Position numbers and translations under genes: made by a program
NCBI RefSeq assembly: GCF_019749295.1
Contig: NZ_JACWFG010000003.1
Coordinates: forward strand, 119,800 to 183,799
DNA: 64,000 nucleotides
Direction of reading: 5' to 3'
Source: Neobacillus niacini
GTDB lineage: Bacteria > Bacillota > Bacilli > Bacillales > Cytobacillaceae
Shown here: one piece after another, positions 45,378-54,444 of the stretch
Layout: each line of letters opens with the position of its first letter
Position numbering within the stretch: the first letter of the stretch is position 1
Notes under the pieces: model-generated
Told to the model about the DNA's origin: nothing
Seen by the model: the letters and a program-made list of their open reading frames with translations, nothing else
Databases searched by the model: none

Positions 45378-45866
45378 TTACTTCGATTGAATCATTTTTG
45401 TACGGTAATCCGTTTCATAGAATTCAAGTTCTTCTCTGACTCTTTGAAATTCTCCCTCGAATCCTCTAACTAACCTTTTAACACTTTCAGGCACGCTTTT
45501 ATAAAATTTAATTGAATTTTTTCCAGTATACGCTGAACGACTATCCTCAAACCATGCATCATTTTTTGGTGAGAAAAACTCTTCAATACACTGATGGAAA
45601 ATTCGATAAAGGGTTTTTTCGGCAGTTGCTTTCTGGAATGGTTCACTTTGCAAAATAACCGAGCACGCATCTAAGCCTTCTTCACAATAAACGAGCAATT
45701 TTCTCAAGTTTGATAGGACTAACTTATAATAAGCGGAATCTCCAGGCAGCTCTTGTTCCATCTGTGAAATCGTGGTTTCATTTAAATAGCTTTCTAATGA
45801 ACTAATCGTAGAAGTTAAAAATCCACTTACATCTTTTAACTGCGATTTAACTAATGAATTTCCCAT
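45378..45866 (-). CDS. ypuI: YpuI-like protein (DUF3907)
   Basis: A 162-residue soluble, mostly helical protein of unknown function. The ATG at 45866 has AAGGGGTG upstream; 32 more codons are open but overlap the upstream gene. Position between dacB and scpB and the IKFYKSVPESVKRLVRGFE segment fit the YpuI family. B. subtilis ypuI is also between dacB and scpB. No catalytic motif seen. Confidence 0.8.
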   Translation of the reverse strand: MGNSLVKSQLKDVSGFLTSTISSLESYLNETTISQMEQELPGDSAYYKLVLSNLRKLLVYCEEGLDACSVILQSEPFQKATAEKTLYRIFHQCIEEFFSPKNDAWFEDSRSAYTGKNSIKFYKSVPESVKRLVRGFEGEFQRVREELEFYETDYRTKMIQSK

Positions 45867-45897
45867 CAAAACACCCCTTCGAATTCTTCTTATCTTA

Positions 45898-46317
45898 CTA
45901 TCTCGGCTGCTTAATGTAATCCAGCGGAGAACGAAGCTCAAAATTATTATTTTGCTTAACACCTAGTACGATTTCAGGTAATTTTTCAAAGTCAATATCT
46001 TGAAAATAAGAAGCAAATTCTTGTTTAGAATTAATGTATAAACGTTTTCGATTACGCAAACCCGGATTCTTGATTAAGCACACTAAGGCAACGATGTCCT
46101 TGAAGGTTACTTGGATATTGTCTTTTGTGAAAATTGGATTTTGCTGATAAGGAGTGAATTCTTGGATGAATTCGTCAAAGTATCTAACATATAATACATG
46201 CAGTGTTTTTTCCTCTGATTCATCCATAAATGTTACTTCACTTCTATTAAAGAAGTCTTCTGAAGTATTTGATTTTTCCTTTTCCAATTCGTATCCGATA
46301 CAGTCTTTTATTAACAA
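45898..46317 (-). CDS. Conserved-looking hypothetical protein
   Basis: A 139-residue acidic soluble protein I do not recognise. It appears to start at TTG 46317, about nine bases after AAGGGGA. The sequence has no membrane segment or known motif; a Lys/Arg-rich patch (NPGLRNRKRLYINSK) lies near residue 85-100, and it ends PLDYIKQPR. It lies 31 bp before ypuI in the same direction and may be co-transcribed. Codon use is like its neighbours. It could be a lineage-specific gene; a profile search is needed for any function. Confidence 0.6.
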   Translation of the reverse strand: MLIKDCIGYELEKEKSNTSEDFFNRSEVTFMDESEEKTLHVLYVRYFDEFIQEFTPYQQNPIFTKDNIQVTFKDIVALVCLIKNPGLRNRKRLYINSKQEFASYFQDIDFEKLPEIVLGVKQNNNFELRSPLDYIKQPR

Positions 46318-46438
46318 TTAAATCAATCCCCTTTTGCCATTAACGAATAAGTTGAATTTTCGGAAATTCTTTTAAAATCTTATTTCTATTTTAGCACATC
46401 TAACGAAATTGTTTTACATTTAACTGCTTTATAGTTGT

Positions 46439-46628
46439 CTGTTGATTTCCGCTCCACTAAGGAATGCTTCTTGAATAATCATCGCAGGGACAGGCGGTCT
46501 CTGCCTGTCCCGAGGCACTTCGCTTTCCGCGGGCGGTCCGGGGAGCCTCCTCGGCGCTTAGCGCCTGTGGGGTCTCCCCAGCCCCGTCCTCCCGCAGGAG
46601 TCTTCGTGCCTTCCGCTCCAATCAACAG
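46439..46628. repeat. GC-rich structured intergenic repeat element
   Basis: The 348-bp gap between the unknown gene and scpB is filled by a GC-rich element bounded by CTGTTGATT (46439-46447) and AATCAACAG (46620-46628). TTCCGCTCCA occurs just inside both ends in direct orientation. Inside are perfect hairpins: GGGACAGGC / GCCTGTCCC (46487-46495, 46503-46511) and GGCGC TTA GCGCC (46553-46565) nested in GGGGAG / CTCCCC. Wording such as CTTTCCGCGGGCGG and CCTCCTCGGCGCTT recalls a repeat dispersed in many Bacillaceae genomes. It is not protein coding. Confidence 0.8.
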
Positions 46629-46665
46629 AGTGCAATATCAACTAATGAGATTTAAAATTATTCCC

Positions 46666-47253
46666 TTAAGGATTTAGATTTTGCTGAAATTTTTCGAAGA
46701 AGAGGTCTGCTTCTTCTTGGACGAATTCTTCTTCTACTCTATCAGGAAGCTTTGGTAATTCGTCGATGTTTTTTAACCCGAAGTAGTCAAGGAATTCTTT
46801 TGTTGTTCCGTATAGATATGCTCTCCCCGTTCCCTCAGCCCTTCCAACTTCCTTAATGAGTGCTTTTGTCATTAGTGTATGAAGTGGTCTTTCTGTTTTA
46901 ACACCTCGTATTTCTTCGATTTCAGTACGAGTGATTGGCTGTTTGTATGCAATAATAGCCAATGTCTCCAAAGCTGCCTGTGACAGGGTAGATGTATTAG
47001 GCGAGTCAACCAGTCTCTTTAAATAATCAGCATTTTCTTTTTTTGTAGCAAGCTGATACGTTCCAGCAAGCTGAACAATCATGATTCCTCGTTCGCCATC
47101 TTCTTCATAGACCTGTTTTAATTCCTCTAATATTTCTCCAGCCCTCAACTCGTCTACCTCTAGGACCTCCGCAACATGCTTTAAAGTAAGTCCTTCATCA
47201 CCAGCCGCAAATAAAAGACTCTCTAAAATACTATGCCAATTTATTATCTCCAA
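46666..47253 (-). CDS. scpB: Condensin subunit ScpB
   Basis: Kleisin-binding subunit of the SMC-ScpA-ScpB complex that organises and segregates the chromosome. It has 195 residues with two winged-helix domains; the ITRTEIEEIRGVKTERPLHTL stretch is the family hallmark and EEADLFFEKFQQ is at the end. It starts with TTG at 47253, about ten bases after AAGGAG, and aligns with B. subtilis there. It follows scpA by 5 bp. Confidence 0.95.
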   Translation of the reverse strand: MEIINWHSILESLLFAAGDEGLTLKHVAEVLEVDELRAGEILEELKQVYEEDGERGIMIVQLAGTYQLATKKENADYLKRLVDSPNTSTLSQAALETLAIIAYKQPITRTEIEEIRGVKTERPLHTLMTKALIKEVGRAEGTGRAYLYGTTKEFLDYFGLKNIDELPKLPDRVEEEFVQEEADLFFEKFQQNLNP

Positions 47254-47258
47254 ACCCC

Positions 47259-48014
47259 TTACTCTCCTTCTTTTATTGCATGAACAAAGATGTCCCCAAA
47301 GTTTTCATTTTGCTCTACATCAATTTCTTTTCTTTTGATAAGCTCCAACACTGCCAAAAACGTCACAACAATATGATCCTTTGTAGGAATAGGGAATAAA
47401 TCATTGAAGTTTCTCCGACCTTTTAAGTACCTTAGCTCACTCATTATTTCAGTCATTCTAGTCTCAATTGAAATTTCTTGTCTAGTAATCTTTGTTGCCA
47501 ATGGCCGCTGCAGTTTTTTCCTTCTTAATAGTTTTTGAAAAGCAGCTAACATATCATAAAGAGTGATATTTATCTCGGTTTTTTCTGGCTGCTTTTCCTT
47601 TGCATAATCTGAAAGATCACTTGGAGGTTTCGTATACATAAGTCCACGTTCTTCCTCCAGTGACTTTAAGTCATGTGCAGCCTCTTTATATTTTCGATAC
47701 TCAATCAGCCTTTCAACAAGTTCATCTCTGGGGTCTTCTTCATAAGTCATTTCCGAATCAAAGTCATCCAATTCTTCTTCATGCTTTGGTAAAAGCATTT
47801 TGCTTTTAATCGCTAATAAAGTTGCTGCCATTACTAAAAACTCACTGGCAATATCCAATTTAAGTTCGGTCATTGTTTTTATATAGATTAAGTATTGCTC
47901 CGTTATTTGAGCAACAGGAATATCGTATATATCAATTTCGAGTCGATTAATTAAATGAAGCAGTAAATCCAAAGGTCCTTCAAACGCATCAATTTTAACA
48001 TTATAGTGTATCAT
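47259..48014 (-). CDS. scpA: Condensin subunit ScpA (kleisin)
   Basis: Kleisin that links the two SMC heads. It has 251 residues, as in B. subtilis. The N-terminal SMC-neck-binding part shows [19 protein letters not shown] and [16 protein letters not shown]; a middle acidic linker ([18 protein letters not shown]) and a C-terminal winged helix ([16 protein letters not shown]) follow. First gene of scpA-scpB. GGTGAAAG precedes the ATG. Confidence 0.96.
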   Translation of the reverse strand: MIHYNVKIDAFEGPLDLLLHLINRLEIDIYDIPVAQITEQYLIYIKTMTELKLDIASEFLVMAATLLAIKSKMLLPKHEEELDDFDSEMTYEEDPRDELVERLIEYRKYKEAAHDLKSLEEERGLMYTKPPSDLSDYAKEKQPEKTEINITLYDMLAAFQKLLRRKKLQRPLATKITRQEISIETRMTEIMSELRYLKGRRNFNDLFPIPTKDHIVVTFLAVLELIKRKEIDVEQNENFGDIFVHAIKEGE

Positions 48015-48142
48015 CTTTCACCAGTATCCTTGATGTAATTTTCATAAAAAATCATGACTATTATAGTATAGAGGATTCAAAACACTTATCCAATAGAAAA
48101 ATCATTCCCTTCATAATTATTGAAAATGTGATGTTGGCCTAT

Positions 48143-48171
48143 AACACCGGACAAACACCCTACATATGATG
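48143..48171 (+). promoter_or_regulatory. Possible sigma-K promoter of the YjcZ-type gene
   Basis: AAC (48143-48145), 17 bp, CATATGATG (48163-48171). The sigma-K pattern is AC then CATANNNTA, so one base of the -10 differs. It lies about 45 bp before the miniprotein start. Weak evidence. Confidence 0.3.
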
Positions 48172-48213
48172 AGAGTGAAAAGAATAACAAAACAGTATAG
48201 GAGGTTTTTGAAA

Positions 48214-48303
48214 ATGGCTGAAGGTTACGGTTTTGGAGGCGGCTTCGCTTTAATCGTGGTTCTATTCATTCTTTTAATTATCGTTGGTGCTTCTTGGTTT
48301 TAA
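48214..48303 (+). CDS. YjcZ-family sporulation miniprotein
   Basis: A 29-residue protein, MAEGYGFGGG followed by the single hydrophobic helix FALIVVLFILLIIVGASWF. This glycine-rich head plus FALIVVLFILLIIVGA tail is the hallmark of the tiny YjcZ-type transmembrane family of Bacillus, several members of which are sporulation expressed. AGGAGG stands ten bases upstream and a strong terminator follows, so it is a complete transcription unit. Role unknown. Confidence 0.88.
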   Translation: MAEGYGFGGGFALIVVLFILLIIVGASWF

Positions 48304-48327
48304 TTAAATAACCGATGTAAGCTAGGC

Positions 48328-48352
48328 AGCCCGCCTTTGTGGCGGGCTTTTT
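48328..48352 (+). terminator. Intrinsic terminator of the YjcZ-type gene
   Basis: Perfect eight-base stem AGCCCGCC / GGCGGGCT with loop TTTGT, then TTTTTC. Confidence 0.92.
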
Positions 48353-48384
48353 CTAGTGGCAAGATCTTTCTAGTGGCAAGATCC
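48351..48384. repeat. 17-bp tandem duplication
   Basis: TTCTAGTGGCAAGATCT at 48351-48367 is followed immediately by TTCTAGTGGCAAGATCC at 48368-48384; only the last base differs. It sits between the terminator and ypuF and looks like a recent slippage duplication. Confidence 0.9.
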
Positions 48385-48443
48385 TGAAGAATCTGTTATT
48401 ATGTGCTACACTGTACATAACTTGTTGGTTAGGGGGAGATATA

Positions 48444-48965
48444 TTGTACCCAAAGGAGTATATTCAATTTTTAGTCCATTTTAATGGTGATCGGGATTAT
48501 TTTGAATGCCACGAAATACTAGAGGAGTACTGGAAGGAATCTAATGATAAAAAAAAGGATTCAATCTGGGTGGGCTTTATACTATTAGCAGTATCAAGGT
48601 ATCATCATCGAAGAGGAAACTTTAAGGGTGCCAAGCGAACCTTGGAAAAAGCGATTATCATCTTGTCGCTGCAGGAAAATATTTCTTCCATAAAGGGATT
48701 GGATGTCAATGTTTTATTTGCTCTTCTCTCAAAAATTCTGTCTGATATAGATAAAGAGATATGGTATCAAAGCATTAACCTTCCTGTGAAAGATCCTGTA
48801 CTTTTACAAGCCTGCATTACAGAATGTAAAAAAAGAGGGTTCATTTGGGGGCAGGAGAGTATTGCAGTGGATGAATCCATCGTGCATAGACATAAATTGC
48901 GCGACAGATCAAAGGTTATTGAAGAACGGCAAGAAGCCCTGAGAATTAGAAAAGGCAACGAATAG
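48444..48965 (+). CDS. ypuF: YpuF-like protein (DUF309)
   Basis: A 173-residue helical protein of the DUF309 family. The hallmark FNGDRDYFECHEILEEYW is at about 14-31, where the His and acidic residues are highly conserved, and a YHHRRGNFKGAKRTL helix follows. It starts with TTG (48444) after AGGGGGAG. In B. subtilis ypuF is divergent from scpA in the same way. Function unknown. Confidence 0.85.
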   Translation: MYPKEYIQFLVHFNGDRDYFECHEILEEYWKESNDKKKDSIWVGFILLAVSRYHHRRGNFKGAKRTLEKAIIILSLQENISSIKGLDVNVLFALLSKILSDIDKEIWYQSINLPVKDPVLLQACITECKKRGFIWGQESIAVDESIVHRHKLRDRSKVIEERQEALRIRKGNE

Positions 48966-48978
48966 AATCGTTGCCTTT
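48951..48978. terminator. Bidirectional terminator between ypuF and ribT
   Basis: Perfect 11-base stem AAAGGCAACGA / TCGTTGCCTTT with a six-base loop between convergent genes. T tracts on both sides are short. Confidence 0.75.
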
Positions 48979-48999
48979 ATCGTTAAAACTACATTTTTC

Positions 49000-49368
<369 letters not shown>

Positions 49369-49520
49369 TTAAATAAACCCAGTTAGGGATAATATATTTT
49401 TTCCAACAAGTTCATAAATAAACAGTTTTATCTATAATATGTAGTCTCATTCGTAAAGTGTTTCATTATTGTCCATCATACATAATAAATGTTTATCAAT
49501 CAATCCCAATATTAATATCA

Positions 49521-49613
49521 TTATTTTGGTACAATAAAAACCCAATAGATAATTCCCCAAATAAGTGCAAGCGCCCCAAGGATACCAAATACAGTCCAAT
49601 TACTTTTCTTCAT
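49521..49613 (-). CDS. 30-residue membrane miniprotein
   Basis: A short ORF with a strong TTTGGAGGATTTTTT ribosome site coding for MKKSNWTVFGILGALALIWGI then YWVFIVPK: a basic start and a single hydrophobic helix. The Shine-Dalgarno, composition and lack of alternatives in the 417-bp gap between ribT and lysA make it a plausible real gene. I do not recognise a family. The rest of the gap (49351-49520 and 49614-49690) shows no further gene. Confidence 0.6.
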   Translation of the reverse strand: MKKSNWTVFGILGALALIWGIIYWVFIVPK

Positions 49614-49689
49614 AAAAAATCCTCCAAATACAATTTGAAGATAGCGTACATGTTGTCATTCTACACTATATACAAAAAATAATCCATTT

Positions 49690-49730
49690 AATCCATATAA
49701 GCGGCAGCGCCTATGCGCTGTAGCTGGATT
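49690..49730 (-). other. Second hairpin downstream of lysA
   Basis: AATCCA (49690-49695) pairs with TGGATT (49725-49730), and inside it CAGCGC (49705-49710) pairs with GCGCTG (49715-49720). It follows the lysA terminator on the minus strand and has no T tract on that side. Confidence 0.55.
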
Positions 49731-49735
49731 AGAAA

Positions 49736-49767
49736 ATAAATAAACTGCCGCTTTGGCGGCAGCTCAT
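49736..49767 (-). terminator. Intrinsic terminator of lysA
   Basis: Perfect seven-base stem CTGCCGC / GCGGCAG with a four-base loop and further AT pairing, followed on the minus strand by TTTATTTATTTT. Confidence 0.9.
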
Positions 49768-51072
49768 TTATTTTAATGGCAAGTCTAACCGAAGTAAATC
49801 TTCGTACGTTTCCCTTTTTACAACGAGTGCAGCATTCCCATTTTCAACAAATACTACAGCTGGACGTGGAATACGATTATAATTATTTGCCATCGAATAT
49901 CCATAAGCTCCCGTACAAAAAACAGCAAGTAAATCATCATCTTCTGTTTCAGGAAGCGGCAGATCCCAAATCAGCATATCACCTGATTCACAGCATTTAC
50001 CAGCAATGGAAACCTTATCTTTGTTTTTTGCCAATGGCCTATTAGCAAGTACCGCTTCATACTTCGCCTGATAGAGAGCTGGTCTAATATTGTCACTCAT
50101 CCCGCCATCTACCGCCAAGTATTTTCTAACACCAGGAACTTCTTTAGAAGACCCAATTCGATATAACGTTGTACCTGCATCACCAACAAGTGACCGTCCC
50201 GGCTCGATCCATATTTCTGGCATTGCCATTGAGTATTGCTGTATTAACTTCTTAACCTCTTTAATAATCTCACTAACATATTGAGAAGGTAAAAGCGGTT
50301 CATCTTCACTTGTATAACGGATTCCGAAACCTCCGCCTAAATTAAGGACTTTTGCTTCAAAGTTAAGAGTATCTTTCCATTGGTTCATTTTTCCAACAAT
50401 TTTTTCCGCAGCCAGCAAGAAACCAGTTGTCTCAAAAATTTGGGAACCAATATGACAATGTAATCCTAATACATCAAAATAATCACAGCGAAGAGCAGTC
50501 GTTAAAGCCTCTTCCGCTTGTCCATTTTGCAAATCAAAACCAAATTTCGAATCTTCCTGACCAGTTAAAATATAATCATGTGTATGTGCTTCAATTCCTG
50601 GAGTTACCCGTAGCAGAATGCTTATGGTTTCATTTTTCTCATGGCAAATTGTCTTTAAAAGCTCTAACTCATAAAAATTATCAACTACAATACAGCCAAT
50701 TTTGTTTTCTAGTGCCATTTCTAATTCTTCTCTACTTTTATTATTACCATGAAAATGAATTCTTTCTGTTGGAAAACCTGCAGCTATTGCGGTATATAAC
50801 TCTCCTCCGGAGACAACGTCAAGAGATAAACCTTCTTCCTCTGCAAGCTGAAGCATTGCAATGGTCGAAAATGCCTTACTCGCATAAGCAACCTGTGCTT
50901 TGATGTTTTGATCTTCAAAAGTCTGCTTAAAACCTCTAGCTCTTTCCCGCATTAATGATACGTCATAAACATAGAGAGGCGTTCCAAATTGTTCGGCCAA
51001 ATCTACAGCATCTACTCCGCCTATTTCCAAATTCCCCTTGCCGTTTACGCCTGTTGTCCCGTAAAAATACAT
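49768..51072 (-). CDS. lysA: Diaminopimelate decarboxylase
   Basis: PLP enzyme making L-lysine from meso-diaminopimelate. It has 434 residues from the ATG at 51072 (AGGGAGAGGT upstream); the frame is open 16 codons more. The PLP lysine is Lys66 in VAYASKAFS; GLHCHIGSQ, GGGFGIRY and EPGRS build the cofactor site and CESGD the substrate site of the partner subunit. It lies directly below spoVAF as in B. subtilis, where the spoVA transcript can read into lysA. Confidence 0.97.
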   Translation of the reverse strand: MYFYGTTGVNGKGNLEIGGVDAVDLAEQFGTPLYVYDVSLMRERARGFKQTFEDQNIKAQVAYASKAFSTIAMLQLAEEEGLSLDVVSGGELYTAIAAGFPTERIHFHGNNKSREELEMALENKIGCIVVDNFYELELLKTICHEKNETISILLRVTPGIEAHTHDYILTGQEDSKFGFDLQNGQAEEALTTALRCDYFDVLGLHCHIGSQIFETTGFLLAAEKIVGKMNQWKDTLNFEAKVLNLGGGFGIRYTSEDEPLLPSQYVSEIIKEVKKLIQQYSMAMPEIWIEPGRSLVGDAGTTLYRIGSSKEVPGVRKYLAVDGGMSDNIRPALYQAKYEAVLANRPLAKNKDKVSIAGKCCESGDMLIWDLPLPETEDDDLLAVFCTGAYGYSMANNYNRIPRPAVVFVENGNAALVVKRETYEDLLRLDLPLK

Positions 51073-51140
51073 TACCTCTCCCTCTCTTTCGTAGAGACTC
51101 TTTATTATTGTATGGTACATGCTTAAAAAAGTAATAAATA

Positions 51141-51171
51141 ATAGACAGAATCCACAAAGGATACTGCCTAT
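51141..51171 (-). terminator. Terminator-like hairpin after spoVAF
   Basis: Thirteen-base stem (51141-51153 and 51159-51171) with one mismatch and one G-T pair, loop of five; TATTTATT follows on the minus strand. Termination is probably partial. Confidence 0.6.
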
Positions 51172-51238
51172 TTTTAGCTTCTTATCCTTTTATATAATTA
51201 AAAATACTTTAGCATAACAATATCTTTTCCGCAATATT

Positions 51239-52723
51239 TTATTCTCCATCCGGCGGCTGACGGTAGCGATTCCTAGGATGTACAATACTTGGACGAAGAA
51301 TCGATCCAGGTATTGCCCGCCGGAAAATAATTTGCAGAAATCCCTTTGGTTCAAAAGGGAGAAATGGCCAAAAATACGGAGTATTAAGAGTACGCGTGGT
51401 TACTAAATGAATAAATAACAAGGTAGAGCCAATGACGAAACCTGGCGTATGGAAAATGGCTACGAGTATTAATAGGGTAATTCTTCCTATTTTATTTGCA
51501 ACACTTAGCTCGTAACTCGGTGTGGTGAACGTACCAATACCAGCAACAGCAACATAGAGTATTACTTCGGGTACAAACAAACCAACTTCAATTGCAATCT
51601 GACCAATCAACACTGCAGCAATTAATCCCATCGCAGTTGATAGCGGGGTGGGTGTATGTATGGCCGCAATCTTTAAAAATTCAAGTCCAAAATCAGCTAA
51701 TAATATCTGAACCACGATTGGAATATTGGTTTGTTCATTTGGGCCAATAAACGAAAGCTTATCTGGCAGTAAGGATGGTTCTAACACGAACAAGAGCCAC
51801 AAAGGAAGTAATAATATAGATGTTAGAACACCTAAAAACCTTGACCAGCGGACAAAAGTTCCCATTACTGGTGCTTCCCGAAACTCCTCTGCATGCTGGA
51901 CATGATGAAAATAAGTAGTCGGCGCGATGATGACACTTGGAGATGTATCCACATATATAATTACATGTCCTTCTAATAGATGTGCCGCAGCTACATCTGC
52001 ACGTTCTGTGTATCTTACCAATGGATAAGGGTTAAATCCTTGTTTTAGAATAAACTCTTCTATCGTTTTATCAGCCATCGGAATTCCATCAATTTTTATC
52101 GACTTAAGTTCTTTCCGGATAATATTAACTAAATCCGGATCAGCTATATCATTTATGTATCCTATGGCTATATCTGTTTTTGAACGTTCACCAACCTTCA
52201 AAATCTCAAAGCGGAGCCGTTCATCACGTATTCTTCTTCTTGTTAATGCAGTATTAATAACAATATTTTCAACAAACCCGTCACGCGAGCCTCTAACTAC
52301 TTTCTCAGTATCGGGCTCCTGAGGTGTACGGCCGGGGTAGCTTCTGACGTCAACGGCAAGAGCAGTATTTGCTCCCTCTACTACTACAACAATTAATCCA
52401 GACAAAACTTGTGTAACCATTTCATCAAGAGTTTTAACAGGACTAACAGATTGGTTGACGAGCCTATTTTCAACTATCTTAAATAAATCAGCAGACACTT
52501 TCTCATGATCATTTATGCGTACTAATTCTTCTACGGTTTCAATAATAAATTGAGTATCACATAAACCAGTTATCCAGTAAAAATGAACATCCTTTTTTAG
52601 TATTTTTAACTTACGAACGCCAAAGTCAAAACTGACTCCTAGTCCGACTCGCTGTTTCATGTAATGTTCTATTTCTTCCAGCGATTCAGGAATCGGCCAA
52701 TCTATTTCGTTCTCTCTCGTCAC
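51239..52723 (-). CDS. spoVAF: Stage V sporulation protein AF (GerA-A-like)
   Basis: A 494-residue membrane protein of the GerA A-subunit family found in the inner spore membrane. It starts at GTG 52723, eight bases after AAAGGAG; another GTG nine bases earlier lies within that site. The N-terminal half is cytoplasmic with the GerA core ([22 protein letters not shown]), and about five membrane helices follow from residue 285. It overlaps spoVAEA by 38 bp. Last gene of the operon. Confidence 0.94.
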   Translation of the reverse strand: MTRENEIDWPIPESLEEIEHYMKQRVGLGVSFDFGVRKLKILKKDVHFYWITGLCDTQFIIETVEELVRINDHEKVSADLFKIVENRLVNQSVSPVKTLDEMVTQVLSGLIVVVVEGANTALAVDVRSYPGRTPQEPDTEKVVRGSRDGFVENIVINTALTRRRIRDERLRFEILKVGERSKTDIAIGYINDIADPDLVNIIRKELKSIKIDGIPMADKTIEEFILKQGFNPYPLVRYTERADVAAAHLLEGHVIIYVDTSPSVIIAPTTYFHHVQHAEEFREAPVMGTFVRWSRFLGVLTSILLLPLWLLFVLEPSLLPDKLSFIGPNEQTNIPIVVQILLADFGLEFLKIAAIHTPTPLSTAMGLIAAVLIGQIAIEVGLFVPEVILYVAVAGIGTFTTPSYELSVANKIGRITLLILVAIFHTPGFVIGSTLLFIHLVTTRTLNTPYFWPFLPFEPKGFLQIIFRRAIPGSILRPSIVHPRNRYRQPPDGE

Positions 52724-53285
52724 GAAATCCACTCCTTTCGAGTATTAGCTCTACCGCCTTTTTCGTAATAGGTGCTCCACGTTCATAGTGATCTCGCCGC
52801 GCCATTTTCCCTACATCTCCAATGCCAACGATGAGTGGAATATCTAATTCATCGAGGCAGTAAACGGTATCCCCATTTAGCCTTCCAATCTCCAGTTCTG
52901 GTATACCATGTTTGTCTACACCATAGGGAGTTAATTCTCCATCCCGATCGATACTTACATCGATTCTTGTCCACTCTGCCTGATGAGTTTTTGCAGCAAC
53001 TGCAATTACTCCTAAGACTTCAATATCTTTATGGGTGGCGACATATTTTAATGCTCGTTCCCCTGCACCCTCTCCAACAAGTCCACTGTCATCAAACATT
53101 ACTAATACTGGGTCGTTTGCGGCCTTTTTAATTAATTCAACAAGTTCCGCTCCTGTCAGCTGAGAGGGATTTCCTTGAGACATAGAAATACAACGCCCTC
53201 CTACTTCTTTGGCGACACACTCTACGGCCCTCTTTGCATACTCATCACCATCAGTAATTAATATAACCCGCCTGCGAATACTCAT
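52686..53285 (-). CDS. spoVAEA: Stage V sporulation protein AEA
   Basis: A 199-residue soluble protein, beginning [22 protein letters not shown], with the [13 protein letters not shown] segment typical of the AEA/SpoVAE-a family. B. subtilis SpoVAEA has about 203 residues. AAAGGA stands nine bases before the ATG. In B. subtilis it comes after spoVAC, spoVAD and spoVAEb; here it directly follows spoVAB after 61 bp. Confidence 0.92.
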   Translation of the reverse strand: MSIRRRVILITDGDEYAKRAVECVAKEVGGRCISMSQGNPSQLTGAELVELIKKAANDPVLVMFDDSGLVGEGAGERALKYVATHKDIEVLGVIAVAAKTHQAEWTRIDVSIDRDGELTPYGVDKHGIPELEIGRLNGDTVYCLDELDIPLIVGIGDVGKMARRDHYERGAPITKKAVELILERSGFRDERERNRLADS

Positions 53286-53346
53286 TCTAGGATGTCCTTT
53301 CTAGATGAAATGCGAAAAAGCGCGCCTTGGGCTAGACACTGCAGAT

Positions 53347-53769
53347 TTAAAGATGAACAAAATAGACCCATTGAAAAATTGACCCAACAATTTTACCTAA
53401 TACAATTGCCATAATTAAGATGATAATTTTCCCATCAATCCCCATCCTTTTTGCCAATACAGGGAATACATTTAAGGCTTCTGTGAGACCTGCAGCTAAC
53501 ATCCCTACAAATACACCACCGACAAGACCTAGAGGCAGCATGAAATATGGGGATATACCTAAAATTGGATCTCTAAGACTTGCGCCCACACCCGTTAACG
53601 CCCCCATAACAACAGCCCATTCATAATGCCGAATCATTTTCATTGTTTTCGTTAACTGCGTCATTCTTGGGATAATTCCAAGTACTGTTAAAAAAGCTAC
53701 AAAACCTGAACCAACTGCTAATCCACCTGCAAGTCCGATAAACATAACTGCTACTACCTTAATCGTCAT
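53347..53769 (-). CDS. spoVAB: Stage V sporulation protein AB
   Basis: A 140-residue protein with about four membrane helices, part of the SpoVA machinery for dipicolinic acid movement across the inner spore membrane. The GLAGGLAVGSGFVAFLTVLGIIPR start and the VLGKIVGSIFQW end are family features. It overlaps spoVAA by 11 bp. The next gene should be spoVAC but is missing. Confidence 0.93.
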   Translation of the reverse strand: MTIKVVAVMFIGLAGGLAVGSGFVAFLTVLGIIPRMTQLTKTMKMIRHYEWAVVMGALTGVGASLRDPILGISPYFMLPLGLVGGVFVGMLAAGLTEALNVFPVLAKRMGIDGKIIILIMAIVLGKIVGSIFQWVYFVHL

Positions 53770-54379
53770 TCGTACGATTCATGCTTTCCTTGTTTTCATG
53801 AATGATGACATAGTTATCTAAATCCATTTGATAGTTAAACATCTCAACTTCCAGGGGACTTGGTTCTTCATTGATTCTTTTTTGAAATACATGATTGAAA
53901 AATAAAATCATGCCAAGACCTAAACCGATTGAATAGGGGATTTGAAATATCCAAGGCTTAGAATCTTCCACACCAGTAATAATCCTGTATAACTTCTCTT
54001 GTACACTTCGCATACTCACGTCATCATGAAAATTCATAATGGCCATTGCTGAACCGAAAAATAATAGAAACCAAATCAAGAGAAAAAGAGGAAATGACAT
54101 TTGTTTTTTTTGTAACATCACTTCTACAATTGTTTGCGCAGGTCCAATTGTTTGGACTTCGACATCTTCAATCAGACCTGAAATTAAACGAATTATTTTC
54201 ATGACGTCAATGATAATAATATTTTTGTCCTTTACGGTTACTTGATGAACCATTAGACTTTTCAAGTCAGAGATGACGGTTTCTGGTGCAATAACCTGAG
54301 CAATATCCATTAAATAAATCTTTTCTTCCGGTTTTACCAGAACACGATTCCGCATGCGGATGTAGATTGTTTTTTCCAA
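53759..54379 (-). CDS. spoVAA: Stage V sporulation protein AA
   Basis: First gene of the spoVA operon. It has 206 residues from the TTG at 54379, matching the 206 of B. subtilis and its (M)E-R/K-x-IxIRxR start; GGGGAG lies about eight bases upstream. Two membrane helices are in the middle (about 103-120 and 150-170). The IPYSIGLGLGMILFFNH and EEPSPLEVEMFNYQ segments are strongly conserved. It starts about 65 bp below the sigF terminator. Confidence 0.95.
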   Translation of the reverse strand: MEKTIYIRMRNRVLVKPEEKIYLMDIAQVIAPETVISDLKSLMVHQVTVKDKNIIIIDVMKIIRLISGLIEDVEVQTIGPAQTIVEVMLQKKQMSFPLFLLIWFLLFFGSAMAIMNFHDDVSMRSVQEKLYRIITGVEDSKPWIFQIPYSIGLGLGMILFFNHVFQKRINEEPSPLEVEMFNYQMDLDNYVIIHENKESMNRTNDD

Positions 54380-54444
54380 AACATTCACTCCCCACACATT
54401 GATTTCCTTGTATAACTAGTATGAGCAAAAAATCTTTCTTTACT

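Noticed and set aside
46435..46677. 80-codon open frame through the GC-rich repeat element
   Set aside because: It reads through hairpins and gives an Arg/Pro-rich sequence; no start signal, and the element is noncoding in character.
50427..50903. 158-codon open frame on the plus strand opposite lysA
   Set aside because: It is a mirror frame of conserved lysA codons; composition is unnatural (rich in Leu, Gln and His) and no start signal exists.
51073..51140. Lysine riboswitch before lysA
   Set aside because: The leader is too short and the conserved L-box sequences are absent.
53286..53346. Remnants of spoVAC, spoVAD or spoVAEb between spoVAB and spoVAEA
   Set aside because: The 61 bp contain only a ribosome site and no recognisable fragment of these genes.
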